A stretch of DNA of 64,000 nucleotides from the NCBI GenBank assembly GCA_023445445.1, contig JAEXLD010000081.1, positions 19,819-83,818 on the forward strand, written 5' to 3'. A model generated the notes under the pieces. It searched no databases, was not told where the DNA came from, and was given only the letters and a program-made list of their open reading frames with translations. Of this stretch, positions 7,663 through 15,502 are shown piece after piece. The stretch comes from Bacillota bacterium. GTDB lineage: Bacteria > Bacillota > Clostridia > Clostridiales > Clostridiaceae. The stretch's first letter is position 1. Every line of letters starts with the position of its first letter. The translations under genes and the position numbers were made by a program.

Positions 7663-9532
7663 GGAATTTGTTTATTTTTTTGCCATTATACTACTTATAG
7701 TTTTTTCTATATTTTCTATTGTAATATTTTTTTATAATAATCTTGCTGGGAAGGAAAATAAAGAAGAAAAAACCTTTGTAATTGGGGTTTCTCAATCACA
7801 GCTAATGGAGCCTTGGCAAATTAAAATTAATGAAGAAATAAAGAAGGAAGCTAGTAATTATGATAATCTTCAAGTTATATATTTAGATGCTGTAGGTAGT
7901 TCTAATAAGCAAATTGATGATATTGATAAGCTTATGCAATATGATATTGATTTATTAATTATATGTCCATTTAATTCTAAGGAGGTTACAAAAAAAGTAG
8001 CAGATGTACATGAGGATATTCCAGTTATAGTGTTAGATAGAGGGGTAGAGGGATATGATTATACCTTATATATAGGACCAGATAATAGTACTGTAGGAAA
8101 ACAAGTTGGTAATTTTGCAGTGGATTTATTAAAGGATAATGGTGGTAATATAGTTGAAATAAAGGGAAATGTTAATTCTAATGCAAGTATAGAAAGAAGT
8201 AGTGGATTTAGAAGTAAGATTAATCAATATAGTAATATTAATTTAGTAAAGGATATAAATGTAAATTGGAATCGTGATGAAGCAGAAGATGAAATGAAAA
8301 ATATATTTGAAGAAAATAAGGATATTGATTTAGTATTTGCACATAGTGATGCTATGGCTTTAGGTGCTTATAACGCTTATAAAAGTTCTGATTATAAAAA
8401 AGATGTTAAGTTTATTGGTATAGATGGGTTAACTGGAGAAAGTGGTGGGTTGAATTTAGTTGAAAAGGGAATTCTTAATTGTACATTTACTTGCCCAACT
8501 GGTGGAAAAGAGGCAATTCAATATGCAATGGATATATTAAATAAAGAAAAGGGAATTCCAAAGAGGGTTATTTTAAGAAGTAGCTTAATAACTAAAAGAA
8601 ACATCAATGAATATAAAAATAAAAATGATAATAAGAAGGAAAAGGAAGTAATAACCTTAGGCTTTTGTAATGTTGGAAAAGAAGGTGGATGGAGAGCAGC
8701 TAATGAAGGATCTATAAAAAATGCAGCAAAGGATTTTGGCATTAACTTAATATATGATGAAGCTGATTTAAATTATGAAAATCAAATAAAAATCTTAAAT
8801 AAATTTATTGAAATGAAGGTTGATATAATTGCCTTTTCACCAGTAAGGGATTATGGCTTTGAAGATGTATTAAGTAAAGCGAAGAATGCTAATATTCCTG
8901 TTATTTTATCAGACAGAACTATAAATATAGAAGATAAAACCTTATATAATACTTATTTAGGAAGTGATATGAGGGAACAAGGTAGACGAGCTGCTAGATG
9001 GTGCCTTGAAAACCTAGGGAAAAATATAAATGTTGTTGAGCTTCAAGGAATTTATGCATCTACACCATCAATAGAAAGAAAAATAGGCTTTGAAGAAATT
9101 ATAAAAGCTACTAATAATAATGTGAAAATAGTAGCGTCAGATAATGGAAATTACACCATTGAAGGTGGGAAAAAGGTTATGGAGAGATTTTTAAAGAATG
9201 ATTATTCTAAATATATTGGTACAGAAATCCTTGTATTTTCTCATAATGATGATATGGCCCTTGGAGCAATAGAAGCAATTGAGGATTTTGGACTTAAGCC
9301 AGGAACGGATATAAAAATAATATCAATAGATGCTATAAAGGAAGGAATTTTAGCATTAAGGGATGGAAAAATAAATTGCATAGTAGAGTGTAATCCACTA
9401 ATTGGACCAGAAATTATGAAGATTTCAAAGGATATATTAAGTGGAAAGGATACAACCAGCATGATAATTACTGATGAAAAAATTTTTGAAGCAAAAAACT
9501 TTGATGTGGAATGGCTAAAGAGAGCTTACTAG
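7646..9532 (+). CDS. membrane-anchored protein with two tandem periplasmic sugar-binding domains
   Basis: A 628-residue protein with one N-terminal membrane helix (about 9-30, uncleaved by appearance) followed by two complete sugar-binding domains of the ribose/galactofuranose-binding type. Domain 1 (about 42-325) contains VIGVSQSQ, IIVLDRG-like VIVLDRG and FAHSDAMALGAY. Domain 2 (about 335-625) closely follows the YtfQ pattern: SHNDDMALGAIEAIEDFG, then KPGTDIKIISIDA and VECNPLIGPE, all mirrored in the binding protein at 15503. It overlaps the response regulator, so it belongs to the two-component operon and is probably a co-sensor presenting sugar occupancy to the kinase. A start at 7652 is also possible. 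Confidence 0.85.
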   Translation: MKMKYEEFVYFFAIILLIVFSIFSIVIFFYNNLAGKENKEEKTFVIGVSQSQLMEPWQIKINEEIKKEASNYDNLQVIYLDAVGSSNKQIDDIDKLMQYDIDLLIICPFNSKEVTKKVADVHEDIPVIVLDRGVEGYDYTLYIGPDNSTVGKQVGNFAVDLLKDNGGNIVEIKGNVNSNASIERSSGFRSKINQYSNINLVKDINVNWNRDEAEDEMKNIFEENKDIDLVFAHSDAMALGAYNAYKSSDYKKDVKFIGIDGLTGESGGLNLVEKGILNCTFTCPTGGKEAIQYAMDILNKEKGIPKRVILRSSLITKRNINEYKNKNDNKKEKEVITLGFCNVGKEGGWRAANEGSIKNAAKDFGINLIYDEADLNYENQIKILNKFIEMKVDIIAFSPVRDYGFEDVLSKAKNANIPVILSDRTINIEDKTLYNTYLGSDMREQGRRAARWCLENLGKNINVVELQGIYASTPSIERKIGFEEIIKATNNNVKIVASDNGNYTIEGGKKVMERFLKNDYSKYIGTEILVFSHNDDMALGAIEAIEDFGLKPGTDIKIISIDAIKEGILALRDGKINCIVECNPLIGPEIMKISKDILSGKDTTSMIITDEKIFEAKNFDVEWLKRAY

Positions 9533-9676
9533 AAGCGAAGCTTCTAAATGTAGAATGTAAAATGAAGAATGTAGAATTGAGGAGTAAATTCCTCCAAAGT
9601 CGGAATTTATAAAATTAAAGAATGAAAAAATGAAAGAATGAAAGAATTAAGGAATGAAGAGCTTCTTTCCTGAAGC
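9530..9676. repeat. cluster of short palindromes and repeats after the sensor operon
   Basis: The 304-base gap from 9533 to 9836 has no gene. It starts with a hairpin TAGAAGC-GAA-GCTTCTA (9530-9546) that includes the stop codon. Next is a copy of the TGTAGAAT...ATTGAGG repeat (about 9546-9597) ending in GAGGA/TCCTC. Then comes a degenerate run of AATGAAAG units (about 9620-9660), and a hairpin GCTTC-TTTCCT-GAAGC (9661-9676). AAGTGGGAAGT near 9691 and ACTTCCACTT at 9731-9740 may form a further dyad upstream of the next gene. Confidence 0.6.
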
Positions 9677-9836
9677 AAAATCAGCATAAAAAGTGGGAAG
9701 TTGATTGCTGTTTTTTTACAATAGTATATTACTTCCACTTTATGTAATTATATTCCAAATAGGTGTATAATAAAAATATATATATTTACGAAATTGTATT
9801 ATATTATTAAACAATATTATTATTGGAGGATTTTCT

Positions 9837-10031
9837 ATGAAAAAAGAAACAAAATGTATTAAATGTAATTCAGAGAAAATTAAATTGGTAAAAGCTCTAC
9901 CAGTACAAATACAAAAGGGACTCATTCCCAAACTTATAAATCCTAAGTATTACATTTGTACAGACTGTGGATATACTGAAATATGGATAGAATCAGAAGA
10001 AGAGTTAAAATATATAGAAAATAATTACTAA
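9837..10031 (+). CDS. small zinc-ribbon protein
   Basis: A 64-residue protein with two CxxC knuckles, CIKC at residues 7-10 and CTDC at about 41-44, the usual spacing of a small zinc ribbon. No membrane segment or other domain is visible. GGAGGA lies seven bases before the ATG, a strong ribosome binding site, so the gene is probably real despite its size. It stands alone between repeats and an unknown membrane protein. Its role is unknown; such proteins often bind nucleic acid or a protein partner. Confidence 0.75.
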   Translation: MKKETKCIKCNSEKIKLVKALPVQIQKGLIPKLINPKYYICTDCGYTEIWIESEEELKYIENNY

Positions 10032-10120
10032 TAATCTTAATCTATTACCAATTAATTGATTTATAGGAACATGTAATTGTAATAAAATATGCGTTATATA
10101 AAAGGGAGGGGAGTATTGAT

Positions 10121-10570
10121 TTGAAAATAAATAAGAAATATGCATTAAGTTTTTTTGTTATTGTAACAACTATATCAGCAATAATATTGAATTTTAATAA
10201 TCATCTTATGGGTAATAATGCAACCATTTTAAATTTAAAAGTATCTATTGCATTTTTAATTCTTTGGTTTTTACTAAGCGTTTATTGTGGCTGGAAAAAC
10301 GAAAAATCCTATAAGAAATTTATTTTAATATATTGGGGGATAAGTATTATTACTTATTTACTTGTAGCACTTAGTTCAATTATTAATTTTGATGGGATGA
10401 TCATTGCCCCTCTAGCAATTTGGTACTACTCTCCTATATACGGATTAATGTACTTAAATAAGGGGGTTTCTGCCTTCAATTTGGGCCATTATACAGGCTT
10501 TTTAATAAGCTTTTTAGGATATTATATTGGATATTATATCTATAAATTAAAAATAATGCATAATGCGTAA
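10121..10570 (+). CDS. unknown four-helix membrane protein
   Basis: A 149-residue protein with four predicted membrane helices, at about 7-24, 40-58, 68-88 and 125-142. It has charged loops (WKNEKSYKK) and a conserved-looking IWYYSPIYGLMYL segment between helices 3 and 4. The TTG start is chosen because GGGAGGGGAG sits seven bases upstream; there is no in-frame ATG near it. I do not recognise the family. It is probably a single-gene unit in an accessory stretch. Confidence 0.65.
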   Translation: MKINKKYALSFFVIVTTISAIILNFNNHLMGNNATILNLKVSIAFLILWFLLSVYCGWKNEKSYKKFILIYWGISIITYLLVALSSIINFDGMIIAPLAIWYYSPIYGLMYLNKGVSAFNLGHYTGFLISFLGYYIGYYIYKLKIMHNA

Positions 10571-10584
10571 TTAATTGATTAAGG

Positions 10585-10600
10585 GCTTCTTTGTTGAAGC
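10585..10600. repeat. short GCTTC...GAAGC hairpin
   Basis: GCTTC-TTTGTT-GAAGC, nearly identical to the hairpin at 9661-9676. It sits in the 48-base gap before the nucleotidyltransferase gene, just upstream of its ribosome binding site, where it might affect translation. Confidence 0.5.
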
Positions 10601-10618
10601 TAGAATGGGGGAAGGAAT

Positions 10619-11374
10619 ATGGAGTGTAAGGAAATTCTTATTAAAGTTGCTAATGAGTATTATAAGATTTTAGGGAATAATTTAATTGGTATATATGTGC
10701 ATGGCTCTATTGCTTTTGGATGTTTTAATCCTAATAAAAGTGACATTGATTTTATTGTAGTTGTAAATAATATACCTAGTTTGGAGGAAAAGGAAGCATT
10801 AGTGCAGACGTTGTTATGTTTAAATGAGGAAGTACCTGATAAGGGCTATGAGATGAGCGTTGTTTTATCAAGATTTTGCAAAGAATTTATTTATCCAACT
10901 CCTTTTGAATTACACTATTCAATTGCTCATTTACATAGATGCAAAGATAATTTGAGAGAATATTGCATATCAATGAATGGTATGGATAAAGATTTGGCAG
11001 CACATTTTACAGTTATAAAAAAGGTTGGATATACTATTTGGGGAAAGCCAATAACTGAAGTATTTGGAGATGTTCCTAAGGAGAATTACTTAGATAGTAT
11101 TAAAGAAGATATAGGTAATGCAACAGAGGAGATTAGTGGTAATAGCATTTATTTTATTTTGAATCTATGTCGTGTACTTGCATATAAAAATGAAGGCTTA
11201 ATTTTATCAAAAGAGCAAGGTGGATTATGGGGAAAAGAAAAATTACCAGAAGAGTTTAGATTATTATTATCTAAAGCATTAAAAAATTATAAATCAGAAA
11301 TTGAAGAAGTTTTTGATAGAGAACTTTTATTAGATTTTAGTAATTATATGATTGGAAATATATTTGATAAATAG
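10619..11374 (+). CDS. nucleotidyltransferase of the aminoglycoside adenylyltransferase (AadA-like) type
   Basis: A 251-residue protein with an N-terminal nucleotidyltransferase fold. Motif GSIAFGCFNPNKSDIDF (residues 29-45) supplies the GS and the DxD metal pair (Asp42, Asp44). The C-terminal helical half (NLCRVLAYKNEG, then SKEQGGLW) matches the DUF4111-like domain of streptomycin/spectinomycin adenylyltransferases. GGGGAAGGA precedes the ATG. Base composition matches the neighbours, so it looks long resident. Whether it modifies a drug cannot be told from sequence; many chromosomal relatives have no known resistance role. Confidence 0.8.
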   Translation: MECKEILIKVANEYYKILGNNLIGIYVHGSIAFGCFNPNKSDIDFIVVVNNIPSLEEKEALVQTLLCLNEEVPDKGYEMSVVLSRFCKEFIYPTPFELHYSIAHLHRCKDNLREYCISMNGMDKDLAAHFTVIKKVGYTIWGKPITEVFGDVPKENYLDSIKEDIGNATEEISGNSIYFILNLCRVLAYKNEGLILSKEQGGLWGKEKLPEEFRLLLSKALKNYKSEIEEVFDRELLLDFSNYMIGNIFDK

Positions 11375-11561
11375 ATAAAATTTATAACTTAGATTTTATC
11401 AGTAATTCTAATATATTAATGATTAAATAATTTATAGGAAGTGTGTAATTATTTTTTAGAACTAAATAGCTAAAAGCGACGGCTGATACCAGTGATTAAA
11501 CCAAAGGAATTTGAGAATATATGGTCAGTAGAGCTATTTATACTTTGAATGGAGGGTAAAT

Positions 11562-12161
11562 ATGAATATCATTATCAAACCACTCACACCAGAACTTTGC
11601 GCCGATTATTTTGACTTCTTTGAAAATAGGGCATTTACAGATGATACCCCATATAGGTGTTATTGCCACCTTTATCAAATGACCAAAGAGCAGAAGAAGG
11701 CAGTGTTTGACAAAGTAGAGGGGGCTGATGTAGGGCGCGTTGCCAGAAAAGTTGCCGAGCAGCAGATTAATTCAGGTGATTTGAAGGGGTATCTGGCCTT
11801 CGTAGAGGGGGTTGCCATTGGTTGGTGCAATGCGAACAACAAATGGAATTATCCCGTGGAATCCTGTACCGGCACATGCTTTTATGCACCTGTTGAGAAG
11901 CAGGAAAAAGCTGTGGTCTGCTTCGAAGTAGCACCTGAATTTCGTGGAAAGGGAATCGCCACCGCACTCCTCACTTATGTGTGTGAGGAGGCTAAAATTG
12001 AAGGCTGTATTGCTGTTGAAGGTTTCGCCGTCCTGCGTGATGAACGATACGAATGGGATTGCACCGGTCCAATTAGACTGTATGAGAAAGTAGGATTCGT
12101 AAAAGTAGCAGAACAGGATGGATTTGTGGTTATGAGAAAAGACCTAAAATTAGAAAAATAA
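11562..12161 (+). CDS. GNAT-family N-acetyltransferase, compositionally foreign
   Basis: A 199-residue GNAT protein. The acetyl-CoA-binding motif is VAPEFRGKGIATALL (about 130-144), and a C-terminal motif GPIRLYEKVGFVKV follows the usual GNAT ending. Substrate is unknown. Codon use is clearly richer in G and C (for example GCC, CGC, GAC, TGC, ACC codons) than in any neighbour, pointing to recent horizontal arrival. The GC-rich tract seems to begin near 11475, upstream of the ATG. One base after its stop a headless membrane-protein fragment begins, so its arrival or a deletion probably destroyed a resident gene. Start supported by GGAGGG. Confidence 0.85.
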   Translation: MNIIIKPLTPELCADYFDFFENRAFTDDTPYRCYCHLYQMTKEQKKAVFDKVEGADVGRVARKVAEQQINSGDLKGYLAFVEGVAIGWCNANNKWNYPVESCTGTCFYAPVEKQEKAVVCFEVAPEFRGKGIATALLTYVCEEAKIEGCIAVEGFAVLRDERYEWDCTGPIRLYEKVGFVKVAEQDGFVVMRKDLKLEK

Positions 12162-12162
12162 A

Positions 12163-12452
12163 GGAATCTTTATATGTGGATTATCAATTGTTATAAATTC
12201 ATTCAGTTTAGGTAACTTTTTTGCAGGACAGTATGATAGTACAGGATGGTCTTTGTCTGCTTATGAAGCAAATATAAAAATAATTTCATTTATGATAGTT
12301 GGAGCATTGATTTCATTTCTATCTGGGCTTGAAAAAGTATTTGGGAAAGTGGGTATATAAGAATACCTAATTATAAAGTTTATAAGGTGGATTCACATAA
12401 TAAGACAAAACTTTACGATGTGCTTGAAAAAGAAATTAATATTATTAAATAA
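12163..12452 (+). pseudogene. N-terminally truncated membrane protein remnant with frameshift
   Basis: From 12163 an open frame of 65 codons with no start codon encodes a membrane-protein tail (GLSIVINSFSLGNFFAGQYD, then FMIVGALISFLSGLEKVF) and stops at 12360. In the next frame, about 12342-12452, further protein-like sequence follows (RIPNYKVYKVDSHNKTKLYD, VLEKEINIIK) with its own stop. The missing head and frame change mark it as a broken gene. The family is not recognised. The truncation point coincides with the end of the foreign GNAT gene. Confidence 0.65.
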
Positions 12453-12568
12453 TCCAATTATATTAGTAATTAAATTTATTCTATTTATTATGGTGATATA
12501 TTATAAGTAAATGTGCAATTAAAATATTTATTATTGCTTTATATAAAATATTAAGGAGGGATACTTTG

Positions 12569-12733
12569 ATGAAAAGATTTATTTTTGCTATCACAATATT
12601 TAGCTTAGTATTCATATTAATTGGGTGTAATAAAGTAGAAGATAAGCAAGTAGTAAATCCCTTTAATGATCTTCCATATGGTCTTTTTCTGGATATAGAC
12701 AAATACAATGTAAAAAGTGTAACAGTACATTAA
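12569..12733 (+). pseudogene. short lipoprotein ORF, probably a truncated gene head
   Basis: A 54-codon frame with a strong AAGGAGGG site (12553-12560) and ATG at 12569. It encodes a lipoprotein signal peptide (MKRFIFAITIFSLVFILIGC, Cys20 in the lipobox), then only about 34 mature residues before a stop. The last part overlaps, in another frame, the tail of a different protein (next entry). It is best read as the head of a lipoprotein gene fused by deletion to another gene's tail. It may still be translated as a tiny lipoprotein. Confidence 0.55.
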
Positions 12734-12880
12734 AAATTATTAATTCATCTAGATTAATTTTAGCAATATTAATATCATTACCAATATTATTTCAAGTATA
12801 TTTATTTAAATTTGGTTTTAATATACCTGTTAGTTATTATAGCCGTAAGTCCATTAATAGTAAGATATAAACTAATATAA
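12688..12880 (+). pseudogene. tail of a zinc-ribbon membrane protein, frameshifted
   Basis: In the frame beginning around 12688, read-through protein sequence YRQIQCKKCNSTLKI (a CxxC knuckle) is followed by a hydrophobic stretch (LILAILISLPILFQVYLF). A frameshift near 12829 then leads to a second hydrophobic piece (LVIIAVSPLIVRYKLI) ending at 12880. The layout, zinc knuckle then two helices, resembles small clostridial zinc-finger membrane proteins. There is no start codon and the head is missing. From here to 13026 I see only AT-rich DNA. Confidence 0.5.
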
Positions 12881-13026
12881 TAATAGAAAATATCAAACTA
12901 TTATGAATTAATTTATATGAAGTAAGTAAGAATTATAGTGTGAAATTAAGATGCTTTTAATATTATATAGATAAATAAGAATTTAGCGATGTAATTATTT
13001 AAAATCAATAGTTAGAAGGAGTTAAT

Positions 13027-13275
13027 ATGATTGAAAATAATAATGTAGATAAAAGAAACATTCTTGATGAAGAACCATTTTCTTATAAAATAACTAAGGA
13101 TAAAAAGGTTTTTCTATATTGGCATGGAAAACAAGTAAGTATTTTAAGTGGTAAAGAAAGTGAAAGATTTATAGCAAAAGTAAAAAATGCTAATACAAAA
13201 GAAGCTCAGTTAATCATGGCTAAAATAACTGGAAATTTTAAACGTGGTAATGAGAAAGATAATAAAAATAGTTAA
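13027..13275 (+). CDS. conserved hypothetical small soluble protein
   Basis: An 82-residue, charged, soluble protein. The central part (EEPFSYKITKDKKVFLYWHG, then KQVSILSG and FIAKVKNANTKEAQLIMAKI) resembles a small conserved protein common in Bacillus and Clostridium with no known role. AGAAGGAG lies upstream of the ATG. It is 16 bases from the next gene, so the two probably form an operon. No motif gives a function. Confidence 0.75.
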   Translation: MIENNNVDKRNILDEEPFSYKITKDKKVFLYWHGKQVSILSGKESERFIAKVKNANTKEAQLIMAKITGNFKRGNEKDNKNS

Positions 13276-13291
13276 GGGGTGAGAGGGGAAG

Positions 13292-13642
13292 GTGAAAAAT
13301 AGAAAAAATTTTTGGCTTATTATAATTGGTATGTTTATTCTAGGTGTTGTATTGAGTTATTTACTTAAACCAATTAGCATGGATGAGCTTTATAAAAAGC
13401 CTAATTTTACAGCAGTAGTAACAGAAGTATATGATAAAGAAATTTTAGTTACTGTTGATAAAGATCAGGATGAATATAAAAGTAGTGATAAGATCATTGT
13501 TTCTCTCGATGTTAAATTAAAAGATAAGTTGGTAAGTTTTAAAGCTGGTGATAAGGTAAGAATATTTTATGACGGAAATATATTAGAAAGTTACCCTGCT
13601 CAAATACGAAAAGTTTATGCAATATTGTTAATTAATGAGTAG
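13292..13642 (+). CDS. membrane-anchored DUF3221-like protein
   Basis: A 116-residue protein with one N-terminal membrane helix (about 8-24) and a small extracytoplasmic beta domain. The pattern TAVVTEVYDKEILVTVD, then SSDKIIVSLDV, FKAGDKVRIFYDG and SYPAQIRKVYAI is typical of DUF3221/YobA-like secreted proteins, whose function is unknown. It starts with GTG at 13292, with GAGGGGAAG just upstream. It follows the small hypothetical gene and ends before a bidirectional terminator. Confidence 0.75.
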   Translation: MKNRKNFWLIIIGMFILGVVLSYLLKPISMDELYKKPNFTAVVTEVYDKEILVTVDKDQDEYKSSDKIIVSLDVKLKDKLVSFKAGDKVRIFYDGNILESYPAQIRKVYAILLINE

Positions 13643-13678
13643 AATTTTAAAACAGAGCCTTAAATTACAATATACAAG

Positions 13679-13725
13679 AGGACAAGCATATGTTAATGAA
13701 TGATGGCATTAACATATGCTGTCCT
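13679..13725. terminator. bidirectional intrinsic terminator
   Basis: Arms AGGACA-GCATATGTTAATG (13679-13698, one bulge) and CATTAACATATGCTGTCCT (13707-13725) enclose an 8-base loop. A T-rich tract follows on the + strand. It lies between convergent genes and can serve both. Confidence 0.75.
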
Positions 13726-13922
13726 TAATTTTTATTCTTTTTAGAATCATCTTTATAACCCTTTAAATATAACAAACCTAAGGACAAGCATGTTATGGAA
13801 AGGGATATATTAACGGGAAACATTGAAACATCCTTAGGTGTATTAAAATTTACTAATGCAGCTAAAATCCATATAAAAGCAGCTATAAAATATACTATTG
13901 CTATAGGCTTATTTTTCTTCAT
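13725..13922 (-). CDS. small two-helix membrane protein, paralogue 1
   Basis: A 65-residue protein with two membrane helices (about 7-24 and 36-53) and a Lys-rich tail. Its start and layout (MKKNK, FI-AFIWILAAL) closely match the neighbour at 13999-14187, and both share an upstream CCTTAAGGAGG site. They are most likely a tandem duplication. Function unknown. The two genes read in the opposite direction to nearly everything around them. Confidence 0.7.
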   Translation of the reverse strand: MKKNKPIAIVYFIAAFIWILAALVNFNTPKDVSMFPVNISLSITCLSLGLLYLKGYKDDSKKNKN

Positions 13923-13998
13923 TAATAATCCTCCTTAAGGTGTAAATAATATGTTGAAAAAACCTCAACTTTGACATTTATAATTAAAGCTACTATAC

Positions 13999-14187
13999 TT
14001 AAGAGTCCGTAGAAACAACTTTAGGACCTCTCCAATAGGAAATTCCTAAAGAAAAGCATTTAATAGTAAGAGCTATACTAATTATACAAGTTAGAATCTT
14101 AGAGTTATTAGCACTTATTAATGCATTTACCAACCATAAAATAGCAAGAATAAAATGTAGTATTGAAAAAAATTTATTTTTCTTCAT
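13999..14187 (-). CDS. small two-helix membrane protein, paralogue 2
   Basis: A 62-residue protein with helices at about 8-24 and 32-50 (FILAILWLVNALI, then IISIALTIKCFSLGISYW). It is a diverged copy of the 13725-13922 gene: the same MKKNK start, the same Leu-Gly-x-x-Tyr ending of helix 2, and the same ribosome-binding region. No function can be read from it. Confidence 0.7.
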   Translation of the reverse strand: MKKNKFFSILHFILAILWLVNALISANNSKILTCIISIALTIKCFSLGISYWRGPKVVSTDS

Positions 14188-14317
14188 TTATAAACCTCCT
14201 TAAGGTATAAACTATTGATAGTATCATTATACAGATTAATAGGTAATAATTCTATAAAATGTATAAATTAGGATTTAAATGATGATATAATTGTATTGAA
14301 TAACAATGGATTGAGGG

Positions 14318-14920
14318 ATTATTATAAAAAATAAATATAAATTAATTAGTACATTAATAATATCTGCAATAATAATTTCAATATTTATAATAGGTAATAG
14401 CTTAGGGAGAGAAGGAAAAATAGAAGAGGCTCTTAATATTGATGAAACTATCAACATGAATATTATTCATGAAGAACCAACTAATAAAGGAAGTATTGTT
14501 TTTAGTATTGCCTCAAATGATACTAATGAATATCTTAGTACAGCTTTTGTTAATAAAAATTTATTCGGATATAGGGATCTATACAGTGGAACTTCTTCAA
14601 TTGATGGCTTTAGTAAAAGAGACTTAACTGCTCAATATTTTCCTGATATTAAGGACAGCTCATTACCAATATATTTTGGCGTAATATTAAATGATGAAAT
14701 AAAGGCAGTTAATGTAAAAGAAAGTAAAAGCTCTGAAATGAAAGAGGCAAAAATAATTGAAGCTGGTGATAAGAGAATTTGGCTTGTGTATATGAGTGGA
14801 TTTGTAGGAAATGAATTTGAAGTTCTTGGATATAGTAGTGATGGGGAATGTATTTATACTTATGAAGATACTATTCCATGGAAGGTTGAGCAAAAACCTG
14901 GTAAAAGTCCATACAAATAG
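14318..14920 (+). CDS. membrane-anchored hypothetical protein with no standard start codon
   Basis: The coding frame clearly extends upstream of the first ATG (14456): it encodes KNKYKLISTLIISAIIISIF, a normal N-terminal anchor helix, then a charged linker. An in-frame TGA at 14312-14314 closes the frame, and the only codons between it and the helix are GGG ATT ATT ATA AAA. GAGGG (14313-14317) would serve an ATA at 14324, less well an ATT. The extracytoplasmic part (IVFSIASND, QYFPDIKDSSLPIYFGVI) resembles a small Bacillus/Clostridium family of unknown role. Either a rare start codon is used or the start has been lost by mutation. The start given is the first candidate codon. Confidence 0.6.
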   Translation: MIIKNKYKLISTLIISAIIISIFIIGNSLGREGKIEEALNIDETINMNIIHEEPTNKGSIVFSIASNDTNEYLSTAFVNKNLFGYRDLYSGTSSIDGFSKRDLTAQYFPDIKDSSLPIYFGVILNDEIKAVNVKESKSSEMKEAKIIEAGDKRIWLVYMSGFVGNEFEVLGYSSDGECIYTYEDTIPWKVEQKPGKSPYK

Positions 14921-15010
14921 TGTGAATTTATAAGCTGATTGCTGATAGTGTCAAATATAAATAGTAGGGATTAGTTAAAGCATCCACATTAATTAAGAAT
15001 GAGGTTAGCT

Positions 15011-15298
15011 ATGTTAAAAAATAATATTGTAGCATTTTTTATGCATATAGTTTTAAGGTTTAGTGTGTTTTCATTTTTATTCCTTTTCAATTCTTCTAAA
15101 GCTGAATCCGTAGTTGAGATGAATAAAAGAGTAATTATAGGTTATATTCAACAATGGGTTATTTTTATAATAGTAATTATAGGATATTACTTAATTGGTA
15201 GTATTCCAGCTATATTTATTCCAACTATATTAATTGGACTAGGTATTATTATACAGAGTATAAAAAAAGAAAAGATAAAAATATTTAATAGAGAATAA
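15011..15298 (+). CDS. unknown three-helix membrane protein
   Basis: A 95-residue hydrophobic protein with helices at about 8-28, 45-66 and 68-85, and a Lys-rich tail. The ATG at 15011 is chosen over 14999 because GAGGT at 15001-15005 is then correctly placed. It ends at an intrinsic terminator. The family is not recognised. Nothing nearby indicates a role. Confidence 0.6.
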   Translation: MLKNNIVAFFMHIVLRFSVFSFLFLFNSSKAESVVEMNKRVIIGYIQQWVIFIIVIIGYYLIGSIPAIFIPTILIGLGIIIQSIKKEKIKIFNRE

Positions 15299-15333
15299 AA
15301 AAACGTTGAAAGGGATTTTCAACGTTTTTTTAT
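15297..15333 (+). terminator. intrinsic terminator
   Basis: AAAACGTTGAAA, a short GGGAT loop, TTTCAACGTTTT and a run of T. A textbook hairpin just after the stop of the preceding membrane-protein gene. Confidence 0.85.
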
Positions 15334-15380
15334 TTTAGTAATTTACATCTTAAAACTAACCCTTGCCTTTAGTATTTTCC

Positions 15381-15410
15381 TTGAGTTTTTTTAGTGCAGA
15401 ATTTTATAAA
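15381..15410 (+). promoter_or_regulatory. candidate promoter of the ytfQ operon
   Basis: TTGAGT (15381-15386) and TATAAA (15405-15410) are 18 bases apart, about 90 bases before the ytfQ start. The leader between holds TTGTAAATACATTTTG, a possible regulator site. The call rests on consensus match only. Confidence 0.35.
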
Positions 15411-15502
15411 TTATACTTGTTTATTGTAAATACATTTTGTGGAAATAAAATTAGAATTTAATTGTAATGGTAATCAAAAAAGTTTTGGAGGGGGATTAGT
15501 AA

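Noticed and set aside
14275..14457. A - strand open frame of 60 codons.
   Set aside because: It is antisense to the anchor helix of the 14318 gene, has no plausible ribosome binding site and resembles no family.
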